NCBI GenBank assembly: GCA_963921935.1
Contig: OY998180.1
Coordinates: forward strand, 112,536,183-112,600,182
Direction: 5' to 3'
Length of the DNA stretch: 64,000 nt
Origin: Galeruca laticollis
Lineage: Eukaryota > Arthropoda > Insecta > Coleoptera > Chrysomelidae
Shown in pieces: positions 11,290 through 22,490 of the stretch (its first letter is position 1; every line of letters starts with the position of its first letter). A model generated the notes under the pieces. The model was not told the DNA's origin, made no database searches, and worked only from the letters and a program-made list of their open reading frames with translations. Made by a program: the position numbers and the translations under genes.

Positions 11290-12060
11290 AGTTTCCATTT
11301 TTGAGGGCCAATATCTATCAATCCGCACTTAGGAGAATGTGTGGTTTCTAGCGATGTATCACTATAATGTGGCTATCGAATGAGGTATAGAAAAGTGGTG
11401 ACCACAGTGGTTCGTATAGCTGAAATCTTCGATGGGACTTCTTTAAAACTCTGATAGTCTCCCTTACCAAGGTGACCCTTTTTGAGGGCGAGTATCTACT
11501 GATCCACTCTTGGTTGGAGAAGTGTGCGGTTTATATCGATACTCTACTATGTTAAGGCTATCGAGTGAGGTACACAAAAGTTTTGACCACAGGGTTTCTT
11601 ATAGCTGTAATCGTTGATGGGATTTTTCAGACTCCTACCAATATTTCTATCTTTGAGAGCGAGTATATACTCATTCACACTTGGTAATAGAAATGTGCTG
11701 TTTTTAGCAATACTCTACTATGATAGGGCTATCGAATGAGGTACAGAAAAATTGTGACCACAGGGGTAGATTCATAGATATAATACGACAAACATGTTGC
11801 CCTATCTAAACGCATGTTAAAATGTCAAACTACCATTCCGCAACGTATCTGACACTTGTGCCCATTGACAAAATTAAATCACTTACCAATAGCTTTAATT
11901 TGGTGTATAAACAATGTGTGACCATTCTGGGCCCAGTGACCCTTTAAAAAGTATAAGGTCCTTAGTATAATATCTTTGGTGTGAAGTATAACCAGTTTAT
12001 ATGAAATTTGTGATCAATATTAAATAAACTCCTGTCAATTACAATATTTTTTAAGTGTCT
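11290..12060 (-). repeat. Right arm of the widely spaced inverted repeat, with three subterminal repeats
   Basis: This is the reverse-complement counterpart of 2745-3275. Three tandem subunits of about 180 bp occur here, each with a TCGATAG-type core, a GTGCGGTTT-like block and a following GTGACCAC. They start near 11300, 11480 and 11640. The non-repeated part (11760-11960) carries the rc of the blocks seen at 2750-2960. The arms have diverged clearly, so the structure is old. Confidence 0.65.
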
Positions 12061-12649
12061 AAATCATTTAGTAGCTCAACTTCCGGCCTAAAACTGTACG
12101 ACAACAGCTGTTAATTGAAAAAAGCAAAAAGAAATTCGTGGAACTGATGTTCGCAAAAATAATTAGATTAGGACCGTGTTGGTGTCTGAAATTAACAGTT
12201 GATGGAATTCTGTTCAATTGTGTGGGAAATAGAAGCAGATTTTTCAAATGCAAAGCAGATATGGAGGAAACTCTTTCAATGCAACAAGGAAGACAACTTT
12301 AACGACTGCGAACAAAGACGTGAAGGATCAGGGATATGTCATATAAGGTGAACTTGTTGGAATTTTGACAGTGTTTTGAGACATTCTCACTTCTTTTTTT
12401 AGGTTCATCTTGTTATTTTCATAAAAACTAGTATAAACCATGATCAATATAGTCTCTATTCTTGGAAAAGTGGTTTTTTGAAGGATTGACCTATCATGTC
12501 AGGGTTTTGATATAATTGTGGTTAAGTAATCAGGGTGCCTTTGAGGTAGCTTTTAGTTAAAGAGAAGTGCTTATATCGGCTGCATTATTATTGTTATTAG
12601 CAAGAAGTTTTCTTATAAACGTTTAAGTTACACCTTTACGACTCACATG
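12061..12649. other. Unassigned stretch
   Basis: No motif, RNA or repeat is recognised here. The stretch lies between the inverted-repeat arm and the Tc1 relic and could be flank of either. Confidence 0.5.
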
Positions 12650-13137
12650 TAGTGCAGCTCGATCAATTACTGCGTTGGATACATGAAGGATTATCTCAAA
12701 ATAAAGTCGCTATGCGGTTAAATATTTCGCAAAGCGTCGTCAGACGAGACTGGAATTGATTTGTAGCAACTGGGTCGCAGTGATCCAAAAATGATGGCGG
12801 TAAGATATCGCGACATGGTTATAGAGCCGATAGTTGTACTGTTGCTGGCGCCATAGACGAGATATTTGTTTTTATTGATGATAATACTCGTCCTCACCAT
12901 GGAAGAATTGTAAACTACAGAATAGAAGATCGTGGGTTTGTAAAAATGGAGTGGCCACCCTGCTTACAAGATATGAATTTCAGTGTCCACGTTAGCGCTG
13001 AAATTTCAAGGCAATTAAATCGACTACAGCAACCTCCACAACCATTGCAGCACTCAGCAAACGCACTAAAAGTAATTTGGAAAGGCATTTCACGGCAGTT
13101 TATCAATAAATTCACGATAGTCTTCCAAATAGAGTAA
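12650..13137 (+). pseudogene. Tc1/mariner-superfamily transposase relic, internally deleted
   Basis: A plus-strand remnant of a cut-and-paste transposase. The N-terminal helix-turn-helix is visible as LDQLLRWIHEGLSQNKVAMRL followed by NISQSVVRR. After stops and a deletion of the middle, the catalytic domain resumes with VFIDDNTRPHHGRIVNYRIED (second catalytic Asp) and FVKMEWPPCLQDMNF, which aligns with the usual MEWPARSPDLNPIE segment. The third catalytic residue is lost because DLNPIE reads DMNFSV. The C terminus is recognisable (QQPPQPLQHSANALK, ISRQFINKF). The first catalytic Asp region is missing. No TIRs were identified. Confidence 0.7.
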
Positions 13138-13257
13138 GAACATTAAGGCGAGTATAATGTGTTCCTCCACGGTGTTTTTATACGCTAAGAAAGGAGGATG
13201 TGATACAATTGCTCTACGATAGACAAGTGTCTCAAAACATCATTAAAAAAATCGAAA

Positions 13258-13258
<1 letters not shown>

Positions 13259-13322
<64 letters not shown>
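13259..13322. repeat. (TA)n tract left of satellite array 1
   Basis: An almost pure TA dinucleotide run directly abuts the first satellite unit. Confidence 0.95.
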
Positions 13323-13326
<4 letters not shown>

Positions 13327-14644
13327 AAGATGTAGGAATATCGCGTGATATGTTAACAACAACAACAAAGAGAATCATGGGTAATTCACGCAAAGTAAAG
13401 GGCTACTGAAATAGAGTGGTACCCGTGGACATGCATGTTTCTGGCTCATTTTGCCTCATCAGCACGGCATAACCAAATAATGATGTGAAATTTGGGAGCA
13501 AAGATGTTAATCGAAACATGGGAAAACACAAAATAACGGATTTCAGCAGGGAAACCAAACGCTCATTTGTGTCTTCAATTGGAAGATCCCGAGTTTTCAG
13601 GACATCAACCAACATCGACACGGAGGCGCATATAGCCCCCCCGCCATGAACCTTCCGACCCATAGTAAATAACAAAGAAGATGTAGGAATATCGCGTGAT
13701 ATGTTAACAACAACAACAAAGAGAATCATGGGTAATTCACGCAAAGTAAAGGGCTACTGGAATAGAGTGGTAACCGTGGACATGCATGTTTCTGGCTCAT
13801 TTTGCCTCATCAGCACGGCATAACCAAATAATGATGTGAAATTTGGGAGCAAAGATGTTAATCGAAACATGGGAAAACACAAAATAACGGATTTCAGCAG
13901 GGAAACCAAACGCTCATTTGTGTCTTCAATTGGAAGATCCCGAGTTTTCAGGACATCAACCAACATCGACACGGAGGCGCATATAGCCCCCCCGCCATGA
14001 ACCTTCCGACCCATTGTAAATAACAAAGAAGATGTAGGAATATCGCGTGATATGTTAACAACAACAACAAAGAGAATCATGGGTAATTCACGCAAAGTAA
14101 AGGGCTAGTGAAATAGAGTGGTAACCGTGGACATGCATGTTTCTGGCTCATTTTGCCTCATCAGCACGGCATAACCAAATAATGATGTGAAATTTGGGAG
14201 CAAAGATGTTAATCGAAACATGGGAAAACACAAAATAACGGATTTCAGCAGGGAAACCAAACGCTCATTTGTGTCTTCAATTGGAAGATCCCGAGTTTTC
14301 AGGACATCAACCAACATCGACACGGAGGCGCATATAGCCCCCCCGCCATGAACCTTCCGACCCATAGTAAAAAACAAAGAAGATGTAGGAATATCGCGTG
14401 ATATGTTAACAACAACAACAAAGAGAATCATGGGTAATTCACGCAAAGTAAAGGGCTACTGAAATAGAGTGGTAACCGTGGACATGCATGTTTCTGGCTC
14501 ATTTTGCCTCATCAGCACGGCATAACCAAATAATGATGTGAAATTTGGGAGCAAAGATGTTAATCGAAACATGGGAAATCCGTTATTTTGTGTTTTCCCA
14601 TGTTTCGATTAACATCTTTGCTCCCAAATTTCACATCATTATTT

Positions 14645-14701
14645 GGTTATGCCGTGCTGATGAGGCAAAATGAGCCAGAAACATGCATGTCCACGGTTAC
14701 C
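14645..14701 (+). ncRNA. Type I hammerhead-ribozyme-like motif in the satellite unit (reference copy)
   Basis: The parts stand in type I order. Stem I 3' strand CCGTG is at 14652-14656, core CTGATGA at 14657-14663, stem II GGC-loop-GCC at 14664-14676 and GAAA at 14678-14681. Stem III is ACA/TGT with a TGCA loop (14681-14690), then U at 14690 and C at 14691 form the GUC cleavage triplet. Stem I 5' strand CACGG follows at 14692-14696. CACGG pairs perfectly with CCGTG, and GGTTA/TTACC just outside can extend stem I across an internal loop. All conserved hammerhead core bases are present. The one irregularity is an extra A (14677) between stem II and GAAA. Predicted cleavage is after 14691. In a tandem transcript this would give 351-nt monomers. 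Function is inferred, not shown. Confidence 0.75.
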
Positions 14702-15347
14702 ACTCTATTTCAGTAGCCCTTTACTTTGCGTGAATTACCCATGATTCTCTTTGCTGTTGTTGTTAACATATCACGCGATATTCCTACATCTTCTTTGTTA
14801 TTTACTATGGGTCGGAAGGTTCATGGCGGGGGGGCTATATGCGCCTCCGTGTCGATGTTGGTTGATGTCCTGAAAACTCGGGATCTTCCAATTGAAGACA
14901 CAAATGAGCGTTTGGTTTCCCTGCTGAAATCCGTTATTTTGTGTTTTCCCATGTTTCGATTAACATCTTTGCTCCCAAATTTCACATCATTATTTGGTTA
15001 TGCCGTGCTGATGAGGCAAAATGAGCCAGAAACATGCATGTCCACGGTTACCACTCTATTTCAGTAGCCCTTTACTTTGCGTGAATTACCCATGATTCTC
15101 TTTGTTGTTGTTGTTAACATATCACGCGATATTCCTACATCTTCTTTGTTATTTACTATGGGTCGGAAGGTTCATGGCGGGGGGGGCTATATGCGCCTCC
15201 GTGTCGATGTTGGTTGATGTCCTGAAAACTCGGGATCTTCCAATTGAAGACACAAATGAGCGTTTGGTTTCCCTGCTGAAATCCGTTATTTTGTGTTTTC
15301 CCATGTTTCGATTAACATCTTTGCTCCCAAATTTCACATCATTATTT

Positions 15348-15404
15348 GGTTATGCCGTGCTGATGAGGCAAAATGAGCCAGAAACCTGCATGTCCACGGT
15401 TACC
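15348..15404 (+). ncRNA. Hammerhead-like motif, last unit of array 1
   Basis: Same motif with CTGATGA at 15360-15366. One difference: stem III reads ACCTGCATGT instead of ACATGCATGT, which breaks its third pair. Spacing from the preceding copy is 352 bp because of one extra G in the G run near 15180. Confidence 0.65.
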
Positions 15405-15456
15405 ACTCTATTTCAGTAGCCCTTTACTTTGCGTGAATTACCCATGATTCTCTTTG

Positions 15457-15457
<1 letters not shown>

Positions 15458-15527
<70 letters not shown>
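15458..15527. repeat. (TA)n tract right of satellite array 1, split by the errantivirus-like element
   Basis: A pure TA run between the satellite and the 5' LTR. A further TA run follows the 3' LTR, so the retroelement appears to have inserted within one tract. Confidence 0.95.
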
Positions 15528-15531
<4 letters not shown>

Positions 15532-15765
15532 ATATACCTTAAATTACTTAGTACATATTAAATAAATTGCTTAATCACTATATTGTGTAATAACCTGTTG
15601 TTTTATAAATTGTTGAACCTTATTTTTGCTTACATTGTATTTTTTACCTTTTTGAGTTGCTTAGTTTATATAGTCAGTCTAGAATTCACTTCGAATCTTG
15701 AAACTTGTAACTTCTGTTAAATAAATAATTTTTAAAAAACCTTTTACCGTGTGTAAAAAGTTATT
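15528..15765 (+). repeat. 5' LTR
   Basis: 238 bp, starting TGTTATATACC and ending AAAAAGTTATT, nearly identical to 22500-22737. It begins with TG but does not end with CA, which is tolerated in the gypsy group. Confidence 0.9.
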
Positions 15766-15783
15766 TGGCGCAGTCAGTAGGAT
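15766..15783 (+). other. Primer-binding site
   Basis: TGGCGCAGTCAGTAGGA directly follows the 5' LTR. It has the TGGCGCAGTC start familiar from insect gypsy-group elements, where a host tRNA 3' end primes minus-strand synthesis. Which tRNA is used was not determined. Confidence 0.75.
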
Positions 15784-16132
15784 ATGTTAAATGGGCGTTA
15801 GTGAATAGAACGATCGGTTCGTATCAACGATTTATTAACATACCTTAAGTGAATAATTGGAACTCTTGTTAAGTGAATTAAGTAGCTTAACTCGAAGACT
15901 GTTGGCTCGTACGAAGAGGAATTTCAAGGGAATATTGGTAATTCCAACTACAGGTACAACTAGATGGCGAAAGCACTCCTAATTTTCATGTAAGTACTTT
16001 ATGTCGTATAGAGGAAATAATTTTTAATTTAATTCAGAAAGCTCTGACAATTCTGATTCTGATTTAGATTCTGGCTCACAAACTTATAGTAACCGTAAAA
16101 TAAATATTGAATTATCAAAACCTAGATTTACA

Positions 16133-17188
16133 ATGAATAAATTTTTCAAAATGCCTGCAGATCATGTAGTACCGCAATTGAAAAAGGAATATCTGGACAT
16201 GATTCCAGAATTCCATGGCGAAAATGCTTTATTACCCAAATTCATAGAAATTTCTGAAAAATTAGTAAATAAATTTTACAACACAGTAGATTTAACAGAC
16301 TTCCAAAACGAATACTCGATGTCTAGTATTTTATCTAAAATTAAAGGCCAAGCCGCAATAAATATTTCAGCTTGTAGTATTTCAAATTAGCAGAATTTGA
16401 AAGATGCTTTATTAAATACATATGCTGATAAACGAGACATTTACACGTTAAGTATTGAAATATCGGAATTAAAGCAAGGAAATGAATCACCTTTTGACTT
16501 TTACAATAGGATACAGCATCTTTTAAATCTACAAACATCATTAATAATCACACGCTCAAATGCAAGTGAACAAGCCATTTTAGGTAACTATTTTAGGAAT
16601 TTAGCACTAAGAGTACTATTGCGCGGTTTAAAGGAACCTCTCGGTACACTAATGCGTACCAAGAATCCTAGCGATCTAAATTCAGCTTTAAATGTTCTAA
16701 CGAATGACTTTCAAGTGTATTTAAGTAATAATAATAACAATACACATCCAAAAAATTCATTTAATAAGCCTAAGTCTCAGTTTAATGTTACATCACATAA
16801 AAATAATTATTCTAATAATAATCAAACGTTAAGCAGACCGAATTTACAACATAGTTATCAACCACAATTTAATAGAAATTTCAACAATGAAAATAATTTA
16901 CCTAGTACAAGTAGAGATAAAAATTTTTAGAATAGAAATACTAATGTTTTCAGACCTAGTAGAAATTATCAATTCCAAAAACCTACTCCAATGAGTATAT
17001 CTACTTCTAATACGTACAATAAACCAAATGTACAGAATAAAAATAATGGCCAAATTCAATCGCATTCCGTAGGTAATAGAAAAAATTTTATTTCGGAAGA
17101 ATTGCATAATATAGACAATACTGAACGTCACACTGATGTTGAAGATTGTTTTTTAGACGAAATAGCCTCGGAAGAGACAGACACGTAG
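16133..17188 (+). pseudogene. gag, two in-frame stops
   Basis: A single frame of about 350 codons from the ATG at 16133 to 17188, interrupted by TAG at 16388-16390 and again at 16928-16930. The first part contains a capsid-like region (LPKFIEISEKLVNKFY; the later block IYTLSIEISELKQGNESPFD is typical of errantivirus Gag). The last third is Asn-, Gln- and Ser-rich, as in gypsy-group Gag tails. No CCHC zinc knuckle is seen, which is also usual for this group. Gag would form the particle core. The frame overlaps the start of pol at a frameshift signal. Confidence 0.75.
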
Positions 17189-20100
17189 ATATGTTTAATT
17201 TTACGAATTATGAAAGTGAATTACCGTACATAATATTTCCTGAACAAAATTTAAAAGTAATGATTGACACAGGTAGTACAAAATCGTTTGTAACACCTGA
17301 AATTGCAAAGAAATATTTTTCAAAATCAACTATGAAAAAATCTTTCAAAGTTACTTCTGCTTTAGGCTCAAGTCAACAAAATTATTGTACAGTAATTCCA
17401 ACTTCAAAGATATTTAAAATGAAAAATAAAATGAACTTAGAATATTGTATATTTAAATTTCACAATCATTTCGATTTTTTTATTAGGTTTAGATAATCTG
17501 AAAAAATTGAATGCAACTATTGATTTAGTAAATAATGTTTTAATTACGCCTTACAGTGAAATAAAAATAAATTATTTTCAAATCAGAAGCGAGAACACGA
17601 ATTGTATAGTAGTGCCTCCGCGAACTGAACAAATAATTAAATTGAATATTGATAATAATAATAATGGCGATATAATTATACCTTATACAAAAATCGGAAA
17701 ATTAGAAATTTCGGAATGTCTTACAAAAGCGGAAAATAGTCAAGCTGTATGTACTATTTTAAATCCGTCTGAGTCATATTTTAAAGTAGATTTAAGTGTT
17801 CCTTTAGAGGTTGAACAGTTCGACGAATACGAACAAACCTTGAGCCCTAATTTTAATGCTATTTATGCAGGAAAATTCAAATTTGATATTAATAAAGTTC
17901 GAACAGAACATATGAATTCTGAAGAACGCAACGCTATTCTTAAATTAATTAAAGAATATTCTGACATTTTTCATGTTGATGGTAATCAACTAATTTTTAC
18001 TAGTAAAATCAAGCATCAAATAAAAACTACAAATGATGTACCTATCTATACTAAATCGTATAGATATCCAGAAGTATATAAAAAAGAAGTCCAAAATCAA
18101 ATACAGAGTATGTTAGATCAAAATATCAAAAGAGCCACATCCTCACCGTACTCGAGTAGTATCTGGGTTGTTCCAAAAAATTGGACTCTACAGGTAAACA
18201 AAAATTCAGAGTCGTCGTAGACTATCGCAAGCTTAACGAAATAACTATTGGAGATAGATATCCATTACCAAACATAACTGATCGATTGGATAAATTAGGA
18301 CGTTGCCATACTTCACTACATTGGATCTTGCCTCCGGATTTCACCAAACTGAGATGGCTGAAGAAGATATACCCAAAACGGCTTTTACTACTGAAAATGG
18401 CCACTGGGAATTTTTGAGAATGCCATTCGGACTAAAGGGAGCTCCAGCAACTTTTCAAAGAGTGATGGAAAACATTTTAAGAGGTATTCAAAACGAAAAA
18501 TGTTTAGGTTATCTTGACGATATCATTATATTTAGTACAAGCTTGCAAGAACACATAAATAATTTAAAAGAACTATTTAAGAGGTTACGCGAATCAAATT
18601 TTAAAATACAAATAGACAAATCCGAATTTTTGAGAAAAGAAGTAGCCTATTTGGGACATATTGTTACCCCTGTCAAACCAAATCCCGATAAAATAAGTGC
18701 TATTCAAAAATTTCCCATACCAAAAACTAGTAAAGAAATTAAAGCTTTTCTCGGACTTCTTGGATATTATAGAAAATTCATTAAAGATTTTTCAAAACTG
18801 ACTAAACCTTTAACTAATCGTCTTAAGAAACATGCAGTAATTAACAAAAAAGATCCTGATTATATTAATTGTTTTGATACTTGTAAAAAAATGTTATTGA
18901 ATGATCCTATTTTACAATACCCTGACTTTTCTCGTCCATTTAATCTCACAACAGACGCAAGCAATTTTGCACTAGGCGCTGTTCTTAGCCAAGGAAAAAT
19001 CGGAACCGATTTACCTGTGGCATATGCTAGCAGAACACTTAATGATTCTTAAGTAAATTATTCAACAATTGAAAAGGAACTCCTTGCAATTGTTTGGGCT
19101 GTAAAATATTTCCGCCCATATCTTTTCGGAAGAAAATTCACAATAGCAACAGATCATAAACCACTTCAATGGTTATTTCCTTTAAAAGAACCCAATTCTA
19201 AATTAGTTAGATGGCGGTTGAAACTCGAGGAATACGACTATGATATAATGTACAAGAAAGGTGCATTGAACACTAATAGTGACTGTTTATCACGAATCCA
19301 GCTAAATATGAATGAAGTAAATTCTTCGGATAATCCTCCCAAAAAATTATTAGTTTATATGGAAATATTTAATGACTCACTTTCGAATAATACTAAAAAT
19401 GAAAATGTAGAAACCGAATCACTTATTGTAGAAGCTGAAGATTTTAGTGACGAAATTGATGACGATAATAATACTATTCACACTAACATAGAAAATCCTA
19501 TTGCAGGAATACCTATTTCGGAATCTGCAGTAAATGTGGGAAAAAATCAAATTATAATCTCTGAAGTAAATTTTGAACCAGCTATACCAACTATAATTGA
19601 ATTATATGAAACTAAGCAAAGAATTCTAGTACAATTTTCTAAAAATAACTTTGAACAAGACGTAATAAATTTTGTGAAAGAATATGTAGCACCAAAAGCA
19701 AAATATCATATTTATTTTGAAGATCCCTTATACGACAAATTCAGCACTGTTATACAAACATATTCCAGAAATTCACACATTTCATTTATCAAATGTAATA
19801 AAAAATTAAATGACATCCCTCTAAATGAAATCAAAGAAGTAATACAAAACTATCATGAAAGTAAACGGAATCATAGAGGATTAGATGAAACCGAAAATAA
19901 TATAAAATCTCGATACTATTGGCCTAATCAAAGATCTTCTATTCAAACGTACATTAACGAATGCGAAATATGTCAAATAACAAAATATGATCGGAAACCC
20001 GTAAAACCATATTTTAATATTACCCCAACGGCTATTAAACCATTTCAAATAATACATTTAGACACTATTACTTTAGAAAATACGAAATTTCTAACTATAA

Positions 20101-20894
20101 TAGACTCATTTTCCAAATACGCGCAGTTGTATAAATTGAACTCAGCCAAAGGTATAGAGATAGTTAATAATTTAATTAGATATTTCACCCATCATTGTAT
20201 ACCGGAACAAATAATATCCGATAACGGAACAGAATTAAAAAATAGTTTAGTAAAAGATTTATTAGAAACTCATGAAATTCAAATTCATTTTATCAGTTCA
20301 CAACATCCTGAAGCAAACGGCATTGCCGAACGATTTCATTCAACAATTATGGAACATATTAGACTTCTGAATAATCAGAACGAATTTAAGAAAGAACCTA
20401 TTGAAATAAAAGTAAATTATGCTCTTTTGGCATATAATAATAGTATTCACTCTGTAACGAAACTAAAACTATACGAAATTATTACAGGTCATTTAGAGAA
20501 TAACTCTTCTTTTGATTTAGATATTGATCGACAATTAGTAAATAATTATATTCATAATCACAAAGAAAAAATGAAATTACTTTATTGTAAAGTAAATAAA
20601 TCATTGCAAGAAATTAAAGATAAAGTTATTTCAAAAGCTAATGAAAGTAGAGAAGATCTTCCAGACCCTCTACCTACAAAAGTATTTGTCAAAAATAAGC
20701 AGATTAAAAGTAAGACAAAAAATAAATGTCAACCTGAAAAAATAAAATCCGTAAACAGAAAACATAAAACTGCGAAAATTGTAACACGTCATTTTATTAC
20801 CGCTGAAGATATTCATATTTCAAATATAAAACGACCTAAGAAGAAACCTTATACTTTTATTACAGATTCTTCTCATTCAGACAAGCAAGAATAG
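17146..20894 (+). pseudogene. pol: protease, RT, RNase H and integrase, several breaks
   Basis: Domains in order. Protease: VMIDTGSTKSFV near 17260 (catalytic Asp intact). RT: IKRATSSPYSSSIWVVPK, then FRVVVDYRKLNE, the segment with TTLDLASGFHQ, FGLKGAPATFQRVM and YLDDIIIF (active site intact). RNase H: NLTTDASNFALGAVLSQ and later ATDHKPLQWL. Integrase: an N-terminal HHCC finger (H in NYHESKRNHRGL, CEICQ), then LDTITLENTKF, ISDNGTELKN and ANGIAERFHS, giving the DDE triad, all present. Breaks: frameshifts near 17475, 18180 and 18305, and a TAA at 19050-19052 between RT and RNase H. The integrase part is the longest intact segment (19218-20894). Confidence 0.85.
17149..17155 (+). promoter_or_regulatory. 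Putative -1 frameshift site at the gag-pol junction
   Basis: TTTTTTA lies in the gag frame as T TTT TTA, the classic slippery pattern. Slipping back one base enters the pol frame, which is open from 17146. Gag ends 33 bases further on. A downstream stimulatory structure was not evaluated. Confidence 0.6.
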
Positions 20895-22490
20895 AAATAA
20901 AAGACATCACTAATAACCTAGGAATTTTACCAATAAATCTTGGACCGGCAAAACTACAAAAATCAAGTCATACATTTGTACATTTCTATAACTTAAGTCC
21001 GTTACTGGAAGAATATAATTCTTTGAATAAACACTTTGAAAATATCACAGTTGAGATATCAAATAGTACATATTTCGTACAACAAACGGAGAATATAGTT
21101 AATCTTATTTTTAATGTTAAGAGTAATATAGAAGAAAAATTTGAAAATTCAAATATTCATTCAATAACAAATAGAAACAAAAGAGGCTTAATAAATGGAC
21201 TTGGATCTATAATAAAAGCCATAAACGCCAACCTTGATTCTCAAGACGAAGAAAAAATAAATATAATCTTAGAGCATTTAAAACAAAATCAAGCTAATCT
21301 TCAAAGTCAAATTCAAATGCACAGCGTTAGCGAACAAATAATAAATAACTTCAATAAAACTATTCAAGATATTCAAATTAATGAAATATTGCTCAAATCG
21401 AAATTATTAGACATAAAATATATGCTTGACCTTCAAGTGCAATATGAGAATCTCATTTATCTCAAAGATATGTTGAATGAAGTTTTAATCATTTAAATGT
21501 TATATTAGATGTAATAGAAACTGTGGAGAATTCCTGGACATTCTGCAAACTAAAAACATTGCACCCTAGTATAATTAAATCGAAAGAATTATTTACAGAG
21601 TTGCAAAAAATATCTTCCTATTATAAATAACAATTACCGTTGGAATTGAAATACGAGAATATTTTAAACTTTGAATCAATTTTATATATAACATGTAGAG
21701 TAAGTAAGAATAGAATAGAATATTTTTTATCGATTCCTATTGATTTTAATATTGAGTTTGAATTGTTTTATTTATTACCCATACCTACTAAGTTAGAATC
21801 AGAATTCGTAATAATAATACCAAATTCAAAGTATTTGCTAAGATCTGATAGATAAAACCTCTAAACGATATTTGTAAAAGAAGTGAAAATTTTTAATGTA
21901 CTTCACACCTTCAAGATAATAATAAACAGTTATGTGAAGAACAAATACTAATAATGGAAAACTCTACTAACTCCGAATACACTAGAATCAAAATTATTGA
22001 AAATCATTTGGAAATTATACCAGAAATAAACCAATACCTAGTAGTATTTCCAGAAGAAGAAAAAATGATAATTAAATGTTCAGAAGACACAGAAATCAAA
22101 ATTTTAAAAGGAATTTTCCTAATCAAAAATTCGCCATGTAAAATAATTTTTAAAAATCAAGAATTAATATTTCAAGATAGAACTTATGGTCAACCACTGG
22201 TACTGAATAAACTTCAGACACATTTTAATAAAATTAAAATCCAGCCTTTGGAAATAAATTTGAAAAAATTAAAATTAAAAGAAATATCTTCGCAAGAATT
22301 GACACCAATTCAGGAAGAACAATTAAATCTCCATATTCCTAGCATATGGACTATATTTCTATATTCTAGCGGAGTATTCATAATTATTTGGCTACTCTTG
22401 AAGAAAATTCAGAAGAGAAGAAAATCAGAAGAAACTCCAATGGAATTACAAGAAAAGAAAATTCAACTTCCAGGGGGTGCGTCGATCTAA
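20880..22490 (+). pseudogene. env: fusion-type envelope glycoprotein, frameshifted
   Basis: The envelope region starts overlapping the end of pol and is broken by stops and frame changes after 21496 and after 21855. The first part holds a basic furin-type site RNKR at 21173-21184, immediately followed by a Gly-rich hydrophobic stretch (GLINGLGS) as expected for a fusion peptide, then a heptad-like helical region rich in Gln, Asn and Leu. The last part (21954-22490) ends in one membrane segment (about 22340-22405, IWTIFLYSSGVFIIIWLLL) and a short basic tail. This layout matches errantivirus Env, which belongs to the baculovirus F-protein type of fusion proteins. The broken frame means no functional protein is expected. 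Confidence 0.75.

Larger units (their letters stand above)
13323..15457. repeat. Satellite array 1: 351-bp units arranged head to head
   Basis: Left arm: three full units and a part unit in minus orientation, starting at 13323 with exact spacing of 351 bp. The orientation flips at about 14577, where the text GAAACATGGGAAA meets TCCGTTATTTTG. Right arm: about two and a half units in plus orientation, ending at 15457. Units are nearly identical, so duplication or homogenisation is recent. Each holds a hammerhead-like motif. Minus-strand motif copies lie at 13418-13474, 13769-13825, 14120-14176 and 14471-14527; plus-strand copies at 14645-14701, 14996-15052 and 15348-15404. Each full unit also has a 113-codon open frame, preserved because the units are near-identical; I do not treat it as a gene. 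(TA)n lies on both sides. Confidence 0.9.

Noticed and set aside
13403..13744. A 113-codon open frame conserved in every full satellite unit, possible small protein
   Set aside because: All units are nearly identical, so one chance open frame is copied with them; it overlaps the ribozyme-like motif, shows no known motif, and in the diverged array 3 it is not maintained.
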